NCBI GenBank assembly: GCA_945952585.1
Contig: CAMFII010000005.1
Location: 1-64,000 of the forward strand
Length of the DNA: 64,000 bases
Direction of reading: 5' to 3'
DNA from: an uncultured Rhodobacter sp.
Lineage (GTDB): Bacteria > Pseudomonadota > Alphaproteobacteria > Rhodobacterales > Rhodobacteraceae
Part shown: positions 35,796 through 44,183 of the stretch, one piece after another
Position numbering within the stretch: the first letter of the stretch is position 1
Layout of the letters: each line of letters opens with the position of its first letter
Position numbers and translations under genes: made by a program
Notes under the pieces: model-generated
What the model was told of the DNA's origin: nothing
What the model saw: only the letters and a program-made list of their open reading frames with translations
Database searches by the model: none

Positions 35796-36896
35796 ATGAG
35801 CACGAGCGACACCACTGAAAACAAAACGGCCGAAGCCCCCGCCGCGCCGCCGAAGAAGCGTCGGCGCCTGGGCTTGATGCTGTCCGTCCCGGTGCTGATC
35901 CTGGCCGGCGTGGCCGGAGTCTGGCTGACCGGTGGGCGCTACGAGACGACCGAGAACGCCAACCTCAAGCAGGCCCGCATCTCCATCGCGTCGGATATCG
36001 GCGGGCGGGTGGTCGAGGTCTCGGTTGCCGACAACCAGCACGTCATGGCAGGCGATCTTCTGTTCAAGGTCGATGACCAGCCCTATCGCCTTGCGGTTTC
36101 GCAGGCCGAGGCGGCGCTGGCCTCGGCCCGGCTGCAGGTGGAACAGCTCAAGGTCGCGTACAAGCAGGCGGTGACGCGGGCAAAGCTCGCGTCCGAGACG
36201 CTCGATTACCAGCGTGGCGAACTGGCCCGCCAGCGGGCTCTGTCCGACAAGGGCGTGGCCGCGATCACGGCGCTGGATGACGCCCAGCACGAGGAACGGC
36301 TGGCCGAGGAAGAAACCATCGTCGCGCAGCAAGGGGTGGACAATGCCCTGGCCGCGCTTGGCGGCGCCCCCGACGCGCCGGTCGACAGCCACCCTGCGGT
36401 GCAGTCGGCGCAGGTCGCGCTGGACGAGGCGAAATACAAGCTCAGCCTGACGACGGTGCGCGCCCCGGCGGACGGAACCGTCTACCAGGCGGCGTCGTTC
36501 AAGACCGGGCAATATGTGAACGCCGGAACGTCGCTGTTCGCGCTGGTCGAAACCGGGGACACCTGGATCGACGCGAACTTCAAGGAGACCCAGCTTGGCC
36601 GCATCCGCGAAGGGCAGGAGGCCGAAGTGACCTTCGATCAGATGCCGAACCGCCCCTTCAAGGCGCGGGTCGAGGCAATCGGGGCGGGCACGGGGGCGGA
36701 GTTCTCGCTTTTGCCGGCGCAGAACGCGACGGGCAACTGGGTGAAGGTCACGCAGCGCGTACCGGTTCGGCTGGCGCTTGAGGATGTGCCGGACATGCCG
36801 GCCCTGGCCACCGGGGTCAGCGCCGAGGTCAAGGTCGATACCGGCGCGGGCAACAGCGTCTGGGACCTGTTCCCGGCCTTTGCCGGGACAAGGTAA
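35796..36896 (+). CDS. emrA: EmrA-type periplasmic adaptor
   Basis: A 366-residue HlyD-family protein with an N-terminal membrane segment (about 28-48), the lipoyl half GGRVVEVSVADNQHVMAGDLLFKVDD, a coiled coil (about 95-180), the second half APADGTVYQAASFKTGQYVNAG, and a beta-barrel. It couples the EmrB pump to an outer membrane channel. No TolC gene is in the window. Confidence 0.9.
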   Translation: MSTSDTTENKTAEAPAAPPKKRRRLGLMLSVPVLILAGVAGVWLTGGRYETTENANLKQARISIASDIGGRVVEVSVADNQHVMAGDLLFKVDDQPYRLAVSQAEAALASARLQVEQLKVAYKQAVTRAKLASETLDYQRGELARQRALSDKGVAAITALDDAQHEERLAEEETIVAQQGVDNALAALGGAPDAPVDSHPAVQSAQVALDEAKYKLSLTTVRAPADGTVYQAASFKTGQYVNAGTSLFALVETGDTWIDANFKETQLGRIREGQEAEVTFDQMPNRPFKARVEAIGAGTGAEFSLLPAQNATGNWVKVTQRVPVRLALEDVPDMPALATGVSAEVKVDTGAGNSVWDLFPAFAGTR

Positions 36897-36908
36897 GGGC
36901 CCGCTTCC

Positions 36909-38459
36909 ATGTCCGCCGCCGCTCAGGCCGCATTCCCCGATCCGCATGCCGTCAAGCATCGGGGGCTGATCACGATCGGCATCATGCTGGCGACGATCAT
37001 GCAGGTGCTCGACACCACGATCGCCAACGTCGCTTTGCCGTCGATGACAGGCGACCTCGGTGCGTCGCAGGACACGATCAACTGGGTGCTGACCTCTTAC
37101 ATCGTCGCCGCCGCGATCATGACGCCGGTCACCGGCTGGCTGTCGGACCGCATCGGCAAGCGCGAGCTTTTCCTCGTCTCGATCGTCGGTTTCGTCATCA
37201 CCTCGATGGCCTGTGGCCTGGCCTGGAGCCTGCCCAGCATGGTGGCCTTCCGCCTGCTTCAGGGCGTCTTCGGCGCAGCGATCGTGCCCCTGTCGCAGAC
37301 CATCCTCCTCGACATCAACCCGCGTGAGAAGGCGGGGCAGGCGATGGCCATGTGGGGGGCGGGCATCATGGTCGGCCCGATCATCGGCCCGACGCTCGGC
37401 GGCTGGCTGACCGAAAGCTACAACTGGCGGTGGGTGTTCTTCATCAACCTGCCGGTCGGCATCGTGGCCATGGCCGCCTGCGTGATCTTCCTTCCCCGGA
37501 CGCCCCGCCGACTGCGCCGCTTCGACTTCTTCGGTTTCGCAATGATGTCGCTGGCGATCGGCGCGCTGCAACTCCTGCTGGACCGCGGCGGCGAGGTCGA
37601 CTGGTTCAACTCGCCCGAGATCTGGGCCTACATGCTGATCTCGATTGCCGGGTTCTGGGTCTTCGCCGTGCATATCTTCGGGGTGGAGCATCCGTTCCTG
37701 GACCCGAAGATCTTTGCCGACCGCAATTTCACCATGGGTCTGGTCTTCATCTTCATCATCGGGATCGTGCTGCTGGCGAGCCTCGCGCTGCTGCCGCCGA
37801 TGCTGTCGCGGATCTTCGGTTACCCGACGATCACCACCGGTCTCGTCATGGCGCCGCGCGGGGTAGGGACGATGATCTCGATGATCCTCGTCGGGCGCCT
37901 TGTCAGCCGCTTCGACCCGCGCCTTCTCGTCGTGCTTGGCCTTGGCCTGACAACGACCTCGCTGTGGATGATGACGGGCTTTTCCCCGCAGATGGACAAG
38001 ACCCCGATCATCGTGTCGGGCGTGGTCCAGGGACTGGGCCTTGGCCTCGTCTTCGTTCCGCTCTCGACCGTGGCTTTCGCCACGCTCGACCAGAAGTTCC
38101 GGGCGGACGGCACGAGCCTTTTCAGTCTCGTGCGCAACATCGGATCGTCGATCGGCATTTCGGTGGTTTCAGCCGTGCTGACCCGTAACATCCAGATCAA
38201 CCATGCCGAGCTTGGGGCGGCGATCTCGCCCTACAATCCTGTGCTTCAGCAGCTTTCGCCGTTCGCGGCACAGGGCAATTCGTCGGCGCTGTCGCAGATC
38301 GACCAGCTGGTGAACCAGCAGGCGCTGATGGTGTCCTATGTCGATGACTTCAAGCTGATGATGATGATCACGCTTGCCGCGATCCCGCTCGCCTTCCTGC
38401 TGAGCCGGCCGAAACCCCATGCTGGCGGCGGCGCGGCACATGCGGCCATCGCGGACTGA
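36909..38459 (+). CDS. emrB: EmrB/QacA-type multidrug MFS exporter (DHA2)
   Basis: A 516-residue, 14-span MFS drug/proton antiporter. It has the DHA2 marker MLATIMQVLDTTIANVALP in the first helix, WVLTSYIVAAAIMTPVTGWLSDRIGKRELF, and motif C GAGIMVGPIIGPTLGGWL. It follows emrA with a 12-base gap. Confidence 0.93.
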   Translation: MSAAAQAAFPDPHAVKHRGLITIGIMLATIMQVLDTTIANVALPSMTGDLGASQDTINWVLTSYIVAAAIMTPVTGWLSDRIGKRELFLVSIVGFVITSMACGLAWSLPSMVAFRLLQGVFGAAIVPLSQTILLDINPREKAGQAMAMWGAGIMVGPIIGPTLGGWLTESYNWRWVFFINLPVGIVAMAACVIFLPRTPRRLRRFDFFGFAMMSLAIGALQLLLDRGGEVDWFNSPEIWAYMLISIAGFWVFAVHIFGVEHPFLDPKIFADRNFTMGLVFIFIIGIVLLASLALLPPMLSRIFGYPTITTGLVMAPRGVGTMISMILVGRLVSRFDPRLLVVLGLGLTTTSLWMMTGFSPQMDKTPIIVSGVVQGLGLGLVFVPLSTVAFATLDQKFRADGTSLFSLVRNIGSSIGISVVSAVLTRNIQINHAELGAAISPYNPVLQQLSPFAAQGNSSALSQIDQLVNQQALMVSYVDDFKLMMMITLAAIPLAFLLSRPKPHAGGGAAHAAIAD

Positions 38460-38654
38460 TCGCACCTGACGCGACCCCGCTCCCGCATTCCCGGCAAGGC
38501 CGAACCTAAGGTGCGTTGGCCCCGATCTGGCAGGAATGACCCAATCCTGGCCACATCCACTTTGGGGGGAAGGTGTGCTTCTGGCTAGGCTTTGCTCCAG
38601 GCAGGCTGACGCGCAGCTCGACAGATTGCCAGGTTCACCTTCATGGGGGCAAAG

Positions 38655-39155
38655 ATGGAAAACGGGAAATCGACGGTTTTCGGAAAGACCCTGTCTCTTG
38701 CAGCCGCTATCGCGCTTGCCACGGCGGGTCCGAGCTTTTCAGCTGTAACCGCATCAAGGGTATCCGGCGACAGCACGCCTTCAGAATGCGGGTCCGCCAA
38801 AAAAGCGGATTACGCGATCGAGCTGACAGGCAGCCTTGCAGGGTGCTGGTCCACCTTCGTCAGCCACTACAATTGCGAAGCGATGAATGGCTACTCTCTT
38901 TACACCGAAATCGGCAGAGAGGAATTCGAGGGCAAACTCGAGGGTGAGGCGGTCCGTTTTGACACCGTGTATTCCTTCACGGGGATCTTTCCGGAGGGAT
39001 CATGTCCCAGCCCCGCAGCAGACAAAGAAATCACAGGCGGGTGCATCCACTACATCTCGGGCGATGGTTTGGTGGGAACGATCCGGTTTTACGATGTGAT
39101 GCAGGGGGAAGGGGCGCCCCACTACTTCTACGAAGGATTTCTCAGCCGCAATTAG
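38655..39155 (+). CDS. Hypothetical exported protein
   Basis: A 166-residue protein from ATG 38655, with a signal peptide (TLSLAAAIALATAGPSFS) and about five cysteines in the mature part (SECGS, GCWS, YNCEAM, GSCPSP, GGCIHY). It is probably a small secreted, disulfide-bonded domain. No family is recognised. GC content is somewhat below the core. It marks the start of the accessory region. Confidence 0.6.
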   Translation: MENGKSTVFGKTLSLAAAIALATAGPSFSAVTASRVSGDSTPSECGSAKKADYAIELTGSLAGCWSTFVSHYNCEAMNGYSLYTEIGREEFEGKLEGEAVRFDTVYSFTGIFPEGSCPSPAADKEITGGCIHYISGDGLVGTIRFYDVMQGEGAPHYFYEGFLSRN

Positions 39156-39380
39156 GGGGGGGCTTTCCAGACCTCTTCAGTCTGTCGAGGGTTGCTTCCG
39201 GTTTGCTCTCATCGTCACGGCGATCCCCTCTCGGGCAGAGGAGATGCAGAGCAAGCCGCGAAGTCCCTCACTGGCCGACAGTGCAAGCTGTGGGACACAG
39301 ATGCAAAATCAAGCCATCCAGCCGTATTGGCTGGCGGTTTAACGCATTGAATTAACGATATTTTTGGCTCCGGCGGTAGG

Positions 39381-39490
39381 GGCGCAAGAACCGCAGATTC
39401 GCCTTGAAAAATCAAAGGCTTGCGGGCGGACTCTGACACGGAATCCGGCTTGTGTAGAGGACTATGCTCCACCCTGTGCCCGAATTCAAG
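39381..39490 (+). repeat. Long direct repeat A, copy 1 (flanks hipBA)
   Basis: 110 bases that align without gaps to 42955-43064, with about 12 mismatches by eye (near 89% identity). The offset is exactly 3574 bases throughout. The two copies bracket hipBA. A further shared block follows in each copy (zeta gene end at 39800-40048 versus 43137-43385). Confidence 0.85.
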
Positions 39491-39516
39491 CGCGAATTCA
39501 AGCGCGAATTGAAGTG
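39481..39516 (+). repeat. 12-bp tandem repeat, three units
   Basis: Three consecutive 12-mers of the form CGAATTCAAGCG (the third is CGAATTGAAGTG). Copy 2 of the direct repeat has only one such unit, so this looks like local slippage expansion. Confidence 0.8.
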
Positions 39517-39813
39517 CGCCAAGGGCAACGGCCACGGTTGTCGATCCGAGTGGGTCGCTCTTGCGCTGATCGCCACGATCAGCGGCAGTTCCAGGCGTCC
39601 GCACATGCTCCGCGAGATCCAACCCCGCGTAGCAGGACCAGGCCAGCCCACCGTGGATGTCACGGTGGCCGGTCGGGGGATCCGGCCAGCAGACCCGACG
39701 AGCGGCAATCGCGTATTCGGGCACCGGCTAAACCTGCAGGAAATGGCATTGCCGCCTCCATCCACTCCGTGGTCGCAGGAAACTACCACCTCCCATGTGT
39801 CGCGAGCGCCGTC
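39491..39813. other. Non-coding segment inside duplicated block
   Basis: About 300 bases between repeat A copy 1 and the zeta pseudogene. The matching interval in copy 2 is only about 75 bases, so copy 1 carries extra DNA. ORFs through it lack ribosome sites and recognisable motifs. Confidence 0.4.
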
Positions 39814-40048
39814 TCAACCCAGGAGAAGATCTGTCTGACAGGCGCGGAGCGCCCACTCAGCAAGTAATAGATCGGCCTTGATAAGGCGCGCCGTTGCGAA
39901 AACGAGCATCAGGTTCGGCGGACTGTTCAGGCGAGAGTTGTCGAACACCATTCTCCTGTCGGCACGGAACACAGCTTGGCGGATCTGAGGCAGGCTGTGT
40001 TCCTAACGACCGCGAATCTTGTCTTCGGGCACATCATGACCGCGCTCG
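39814..40048 (-). pseudogene. Truncated zeta-type toxin pseudogene
   Basis: Reading the minus strand gives the C-terminal third (about 78 codons) of the protein encoded at 43151-43741. Recognisable pieces are DVPEDKIRGR, IRQAVFRADRRMVFDNSRLN and DLLLAEWALRACQTDLLLG. An in-frame TAG at 40003-40005 replaces a tyrosine codon of the intact gene. The N-terminal part with the P-loop is absent. It is a dead duplicate. Confidence 0.85.
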
Positions 40049-40049
40049 G

Positions 40050-40337
40050 GAATGGGAAAGCCAGCGCCGAAACATCAGGAAAGAGACGGACGACGTCGAA
40101 TTTGGAAGGGGTCCCTACGGGGGACAGTATGTCGCTGGGCTGAGTTTTGGCTTTCGTCTGGTCCGGGATTACCAGCGCCCGCTTTTTGACGAGACTCTCC
40201 GGAAGGAAGCGGAAGAAAAGCAGCGCTGCGCGGGACGGCAGGGCATGAACGACCGGGATTGGAAGCCTTCGGGGCAGGGCGTCCGGTCGGCTGGATTCCT
40301 TTGCCGGCTTTTCGGCAAGAAGTCCAAGCCGTTCTGA
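40050..40337 (+). pseudogene. 3' fragment of an unidentified plus-strand gene
   Basis: The last 95 codons of an open frame (landmarks DVEFGRGPYGGQYVAG, RKEAEEKQRC, LCRLFGKKSKPF) run to a stop 28 bases before a strong terminator. Upstream the frame runs into the inverted zeta pseudogene, so the 5' part seems to have been lost at that junction. No family is recognised. Confidence 0.4.
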
Positions 40338-40364
40338 ACTCCGCAAGCCGGAGACAGCACCACC

Positions 40365-40386
40365 AGGAGAGCCTCTTGGCTCTCCT
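40365..40386 (+). terminator. Rho-independent terminator
   Basis: A 9-bp stem (40365-40373 with 40378-40386) with a TCTT loop, followed by TTGTGTTTTG. It is directed to the plus strand, and would end the transcript of the gene fragment upstream. It may also help stop hipA transcription from the other side. Confidence 0.8.
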
Positions 40387-40449
40387 TTGTGTTTTGCCCG
40401 GTGTTTCCAGGACAGGGACGTTGCTGCAGGATGTCGGGAGGCGATTGCC

Positions 40450-41763
40450 TCACACGAAGCGGAACATCTTCCGGGCGCGTTCGGAAAGGTCTTCCGGGAT
40501 GCCTGCCTGTGACGCATAGATGTCCCATTGCCGGGCCAGGCTCGCCACTTCCTCGAGTATGTCGAGTGTCCGCTTGGGCTTGAGGTCCGCCATCTTCCCG
40601 AACTGGACGAGGTCGTCCGGGGTGAAATTGTCGGCTTTCCCTGAAATGGTCATCTGGTGCTGCGACGTCCAGTTGCCCGCGGGGTTGTAGGCGTAAACGA
40701 CGTCATAGGCCGGCGCGAGGCGCCAGGCGCCGGACTTGTCCATCAGGAAGGACAGGTTCCGGACGTGATCATCCTGGTTGCGGATGACAACGTTGACGAT
40801 GGCGCGGCGGACTATCTGTTCCAGGGCAGCATTGCCGAGATCCAGCCGCCGTGCGGTGTCGAGGGCCTGTTCGTAGGAATAGGCCTGGGGGGCATTGAAG
40901 TCGAAATGGCGCATGCCGCCGAGAGACAGCATGTGCAGTTTCTCTCCGTCGCCGCCGTTTGCCGCGGGGACACGGTCGAACCGCCTGGTCATGAAATGCG
41001 CCCGGCCACCTTCGTGGTGCAACCTGGAGGGCATCATCTCCACGCCGGCCGCGGTCGCCAGCAGGTAGCAGGCATATTCGAGCCGGGTGAAGCCTTTCGG
41101 ATCGGACAGGCCATGGTCACCGGAAGCCGATACGCCGTCGAACTTCATCAGCCATTGAGTGAAGCCAGGGCCGGCCAGGAGTTGGCCGGAATGGAACTCG
41201 CCGGTCGTTTCGTTCCAGGCGAGGACTGCCTTCGCCCGGGCCCCGCCTGCGGATGTTCCGACCCTCAGGAGTTCCGTCAGGGCAGCCTTGTCATCCTTGC
41301 CATCGATGACGCCCGCCAGGGATTGGCGTTCCGCAAGGACGCGATTGGCGAGCTCCACCAGGGGAGCGATGTCGACGGTCGTCCCCGGATCGCGCTGCGG
41401 CCCGTCTGCCGGTTCGAACTCGAGGGCGCCCATGCCGCGCTTGCCCGTGTAGAGGAGGCGTTCGACGGGATCCATGCTGTCGGGAGACCGACCCTGCTCG
41501 GCGAGCCAGCGGTTGATCAGGAGGTTCCCGAACCGGTCTGGAAGGCTGTCGGACAGCAGGCCGGGCAGGCCGTGGAATGTTTCCCGCGGCAGGCTGGGGA
41601 AGTCATAGACGCCGGCCGCCAGCGGCAGGGTGAAGGGGGCAAGCTCGATCCGGGACCGGATGAAGGGCTGGGTATATTCGAAGGTTCCCAGGCCACGCTC
41701 CGCCGACCACAGCACGGAAGCGACATGTCGTCCCCAGAGATGGATTTGGGCCAGGGAAGTCAT
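40450..41763 (-). CDS. hipA: HipA-family serine/threonine kinase toxin
   Basis: A 437-residue HipA-type kinase. HipA toxins phosphorylate targets such as glutamyl-tRNA synthetase and cause dormancy. Key parts are the nucleotide loop GTSAGGARAKAVL (about 169-181), the catalytic NQDDHVRN (D331 and N336 matching the family's N-x-D-x-H-x-x-N), and APAYDVV (D354). It starts four bases inside hipB (ATGA), so the antitoxin is made first. All catalytic positions appear intact. The target is unknown. Confidence 0.92.
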   Translation of the reverse strand: MTSLAQIHLWGRHVASVLWSAERGLGTFEYTQPFIRSRIELAPFTLPLAAGVYDFPSLPRETFHGLPGLLSDSLPDRFGNLLINRWLAEQGRSPDSMDPVERLLYTGKRGMGALEFEPADGPQRDPGTTVDIAPLVELANRVLAERQSLAGVIDGKDDKAALTELLRVGTSAGGARAKAVLAWNETTGEFHSGQLLAGPGFTQWLMKFDGVSASGDHGLSDPKGFTRLEYACYLLATAAGVEMMPSRLHHEGGRAHFMTRRFDRVPAANGGDGEKLHMLSLGGMRHFDFNAPQAYSYEQALDTARRLDLGNAALEQIVRRAIVNVVIRNQDDHVRNLSFLMDKSGAWRLAPAYDVVYAYNPAGNWTSQHQMTISGKADNFTPDDLVQFGKMADLKPKRTLDILEEVASLARQWDIYASQAGIPEDLSERARKMFRFV

Positions 41764-42101
41764 TGGTCGTCACCCCAGGACCATGGCTCGTTTTCAGCTT
41801 CCCTGTTGGCCGGTCGGGCACGCTTTCTGGACTTGGAAGCGGGCCGCGGATCGAGCGGGCTCACGCGGGCGTCGGGCACGAGCGTTTCCAGGCGATCGTC
41901 CACACCGAGGGAGCGCAAGACCCTAATGAGGGTGTCGATCGTTCCGCCTTCGCCCGACTCGAGACGGTTGATCGTGCTTCTTGAAAGCCCGGTGTCGCTT
42001 GCCACGTCTTCCTGACGCATGTTCCTGGAAAGTCGGAATTTTTCGATCTGTTCGCCAAGTCTTTTCGCGGAGAGATGGACTGGTGTGGTGTGGTAACGCA
42101 T
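41760..42101 (-). CDS. hipB: HipB-type XRE-family antitoxin
   Basis: A 113-residue DNA-binding antitoxin with the helix-turn-helix MRQEDVASDTGLSRSTINRLESGEGGTIDTLIRVLRSLG (about residues 28-66, quoted as landmarks DVASDTGLSRSTINRLE). A basic tail (RPASKSRKRARPANRE) follows that could contact HipA or DNA. The ATG at 42101 is preferred over a longer frame. It represses its own operon via upstream repeats. Confidence 0.9.
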   Translation of the reverse strand: MRYHTTPVHLSAKRLGEQIEKFRLSRNMRQEDVASDTGLSRSTINRLESGEGGTIDTLIRVLRSLGVDDRLETLVPDARVSPLDPRPASKSRKRARPANREAENEPWSWGDDQ

Positions 42102-42135
42102 CGATCTTCGCTCATTAAAGGGCGGACAAGCGATA

Positions 42136-42193
42136 ATGTAGCGATAACGACACGCAAATACAAGCTGAGATATGTAGCGAAAACGAGACGCAA
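42136..42193 (-). promoter_or_regulatory. Two direct repeats in the hipBA promoter
   Basis: Two 22-base repeats start at 42136 and 42172 and differ at two positions. Their shared core is ATGTAGCGA followed by AACGA. The 36-base spacing is a little over three helical turns. They lie 35-92 bases upstream of hipB and are probable HipB operators. Confidence 0.65.
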
Positions 42194-42243
42194 GGCGTCT
42201 ACGGGGGAATAATGACGCCAAAACGATACATAGTGGTGTGACG

Positions 42244-42668
42244 TCAGCTTTCCCCTAAAGGAAAGGCCATGTCGACGACACGGCGATGGCCATCGCGCCG
42301 TTCGAGCTGAATGATACAACCAACTTGGCGTTTGATGCTGGCGATGTCCGTCGCGACTGTCGCGGTATCTGGAGATGCTCGCTCCAGCAATTTCTCAGCG
42401 CGCACTCTCGCCAGACGTCCGAAGGCCGCTCCTGCTCCTGGTGCTGTAGGGCGACGGCTTCGTTTTGCCGTGCCTCCGCAACCTCGGTCTCCGGCGCGGC
42501 GATGCGGACGCTGGCGTCCATGGCGGGAATGGCTTTGATCTTTTCCGTGTAGTCCTCGGGCAGTGGCCTCAGGGTTCCGTCATTCCAAGTGTAGTATCGC
42601 ATCACCTGGACGGAAAGCGCATCCTCGCGCCGGATCAGGTCGTCTGAGCTTGTCACGTCTCGCTCCAT
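42244..42668 (-). pseudogene. Frameshifted small gene, phage-like
   Basis: The first frame begins MERDVTSSDDLIRREDAL and reads to about 42420. After that a different frame looks coding (EKLLERASPDTATVAT, then IIQLERRDGHRRVVDM) and ends at TGA 42244-42246. Start patterns like DDLIRREDAL occur in small phage and prophage proteins. It is interpreted as a single frameshift. No function is assigned. Confidence 0.45.
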
Positions 42669-42669
42669 G

Positions 42670-42954
42670 TCAAGGGTGCATATCGGGGAAGTCCGACCGG
42701 ATGTCGCCGCATTTCCCCGGCAGCATGTGACGGGATGCCCGGGAGATTTGGACGTTGTCCTGATCACGGAAGGCGGTTTGGAGCTGGTCCGTCCGTCTCA
42801 TCTCTCCAGCCGATCGCGAAGGCAGTCTCGCGATACGGCAGGCCATCCATCTCGACTCGAGGATGTTTCAGGAGTTCCGGTCCAGCTCGATCTCTCCGAG
42901 GATGTCTCCGGTGGGTCCGATGAAGTCGGCCCAGAAGTCGGTGCTGCGGTTGAT
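42670..42954 (-). pseudogene. Decayed coding remnants
   Basis: On the minus strand two coding-like pieces appear: one ending FIGPTGDILGEIELDRNS and stop, and one reading MDGLPYRETAFAIGWRDETD. The latter runs into a tandem GGAC duplication near 42790-42797. Removing four bases there would extend the frame (QLQTAFRDQDNVQ and beyond). No family is identified. These may be the ends of two small genes damaged by indels. Confidence 0.35.
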
Positions 42955-43064
42955 GGCGCAAGAACCGCAGATTCGCCCTGAAAAATCAAAGACTTGCGGG
43001 CAGACTCTGACGCGGAATCCGGCTTGTGCCGAGGAATGTGCGCCAGCGTGTGCCTGAATTCAAG
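42955..43064 (+). repeat. Long direct repeat A, copy 2
   Basis: Partner of 39381-39490, in the same orientation, with about 89% identity over 110 bases without gaps. It lies directly downstream (about 90 bases) of the intact zeta-type toxin gene, just as copy 1 lies downstream of the zeta pseudogene. The whole block was therefore duplicated. Confidence 0.85.
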
Positions 43065-43150
43065 TGCAAAGTGAGGAACAGAAAGGTCGTGTCGACCGGT
43101 AGGTCGGTGTCACATGAGGCGACGACTTCGCAGCTGGCGCGAACGCCGTC

Positions 43151-43741
43151 TCAGTCCAGGAGAAGATCCTGCGCGTAGGCGCGGACCACCCATTCGGGGA
43201 GAAGGGCCTCGGCTTTGTTGATGCGTCCATTTGCGAAAACGACCATCAGTTGCGGCGGGGTGTTCAGGCGAGAGTTGTCGAATACCATTCCCCTGTCGGC
43301 ACGAAGCACGGCTTGGCGGATCAGCGGCCGGCAGCGTTCGTAGCGATCGCGAATCTTGTCTTCGGGAACATCATGGCCGCCCTCTTCCGTGCGGGCCTTC
43401 ACGCGAGCCACACTTAGATCTGGTGTCTCGACGCAGATGTGCATGACGAACACGATGTAGCCAAGTCGCTTCGCAGTCTCGATAATCTCAAGCTTTGAAG
43501 GGTGCGAGAAAACCGTCTCGGTCGCGAAGCTATTCCGAGCGGCAAAATGCTGTTGCCGTCGCTCTCCTGCTATCTTTGCGGCGGCATAAGATGCCGTCAT
43601 CGAAGAATCCAGGAGTTCGTCGCGCTGGATGATGTCGGCATTAACGAAAGGACCCGCGAAGCTACCTGCTACGCGGGTCTGGTAGAGGGTGGTCTTGCCT
43701 GACCCGTTTGGGCCCGCAAGCAGAACGAGGGTTGGTTTCAT
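43151..43741 (-). CDS. Zeta-toxin-family kinase
   Basis: A 196-residue P-loop protein: Walker A GPNGSGKTT at residues 10-18, VNADIIQRDELL, RNSFATETVFSHPSK and ARVKARTEEGGHDVPEDKI. This is the common zeta-toxin-like/AAA form. Zeta toxins phosphorylate UDP-N-acetylglucosamine, but this short subfamily is little studied. It overlaps the preceding ParD-like antitoxin gene by four bases (ATGA). A dead partial copy exists at 39814-40048. Confidence 0.88.
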   Translation of the reverse strand: MKPTLVLLAGPNGSGKTTLYQTRVAGSFAGPFVNADIIQRDELLDSSMTASYAAAKIAGERRQQHFAARNSFATETVFSHPSKLEIIETAKRLGYIVFVMHICVETPDLSVARVKARTEEGGHDVPEDKIRDRYERCRPLIRQAVLRADRGMVFDNSRLNTPPQLMVVFANGRINKAEALLPEWVVRAYAQDLLLD

Positions 43742-44094
43742 GCGGTGACGTCAGCTTTCGCATAGACCAGTTTGCCACCGGCATCGACGCCGACACCACG
43801 ACCAAGCATCTTCCTGTTGGCATAGAAGGAGCGTTCGCCGCCGGAGGATGTGGACATCTTTTCGGTGAAAGCCTCCAGCCAGACAGGTTCCTCCTCGGGC
43901 TGGAGCTCGGTGGTGTCGACCCGACCTTCCAATGCAGCGTTGATGCGCGCGTGATCGTAGCCGCCAAAACGTTCAATCGCGCGGCCGATCTTGAGCCAAT
44001 GAGTGATTTGCCCAGCGACGGACCGGCTTTGAAGCTCTGCCTCATGGCGAACCAGGGCCATAACTTCGTCTGCGAGTTTCACGGACTGTGCCAT
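43738..44094 (-). CDS. ParD-like antitoxin
   Basis: A 118-residue protein beginning MAQSVKLADEVMALVRHEAELQSRSVAGQITHWLKIGRAIE (landmark RSVAGQITHWLKIGRAIE), the ParD-like antitoxin family. The ATG at 44094 with GGGAG upstream is preferred over a longer frame. The C-terminal half (from about 65) should wrap the toxin. It precedes and overlaps the zeta-type gene, the expected antitoxin-first order. Confidence 0.85.
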   Translation of the reverse strand: MAQSVKLADEVMALVRHEAELQSRSVAGQITHWLKIGRAIERFGGYDHARINAALEGRVDTTELQPEEEPVWLEAFTEKMSTSSGGERSFYANRKMLGRGVGVDAGGKLVYAKADVTA

Positions 44095-44117
44095 CGGATT
44101 CTCCCTATCTCTGTGAA

Positions 44118-44134
44118 GGTAGCAAAATGCCACC
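44118..44134 (-). promoter_or_regulatory. Inverted repeat upstream of the antitoxin
   Basis: GGTAGCAAAATGCCACC has 6-base arms that match at five positions around a 5-base centre, 24-40 bases before the antitoxin start. It is a plausible autoregulatory operator for the ParD-like protein. Confidence 0.45.
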
Positions 44135-44183
44135 TAAAGACAAGGATTTGCGGTGTGTGCGACCACGCGCGGCGTCGACTGAA

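Noticed and set aside
39894-40337. 147-codon plus-strand frame as one intact gene
   Set aside because: Its first third is the reverse complement of the zeta pseudogene; only the last 95 codons may be real.
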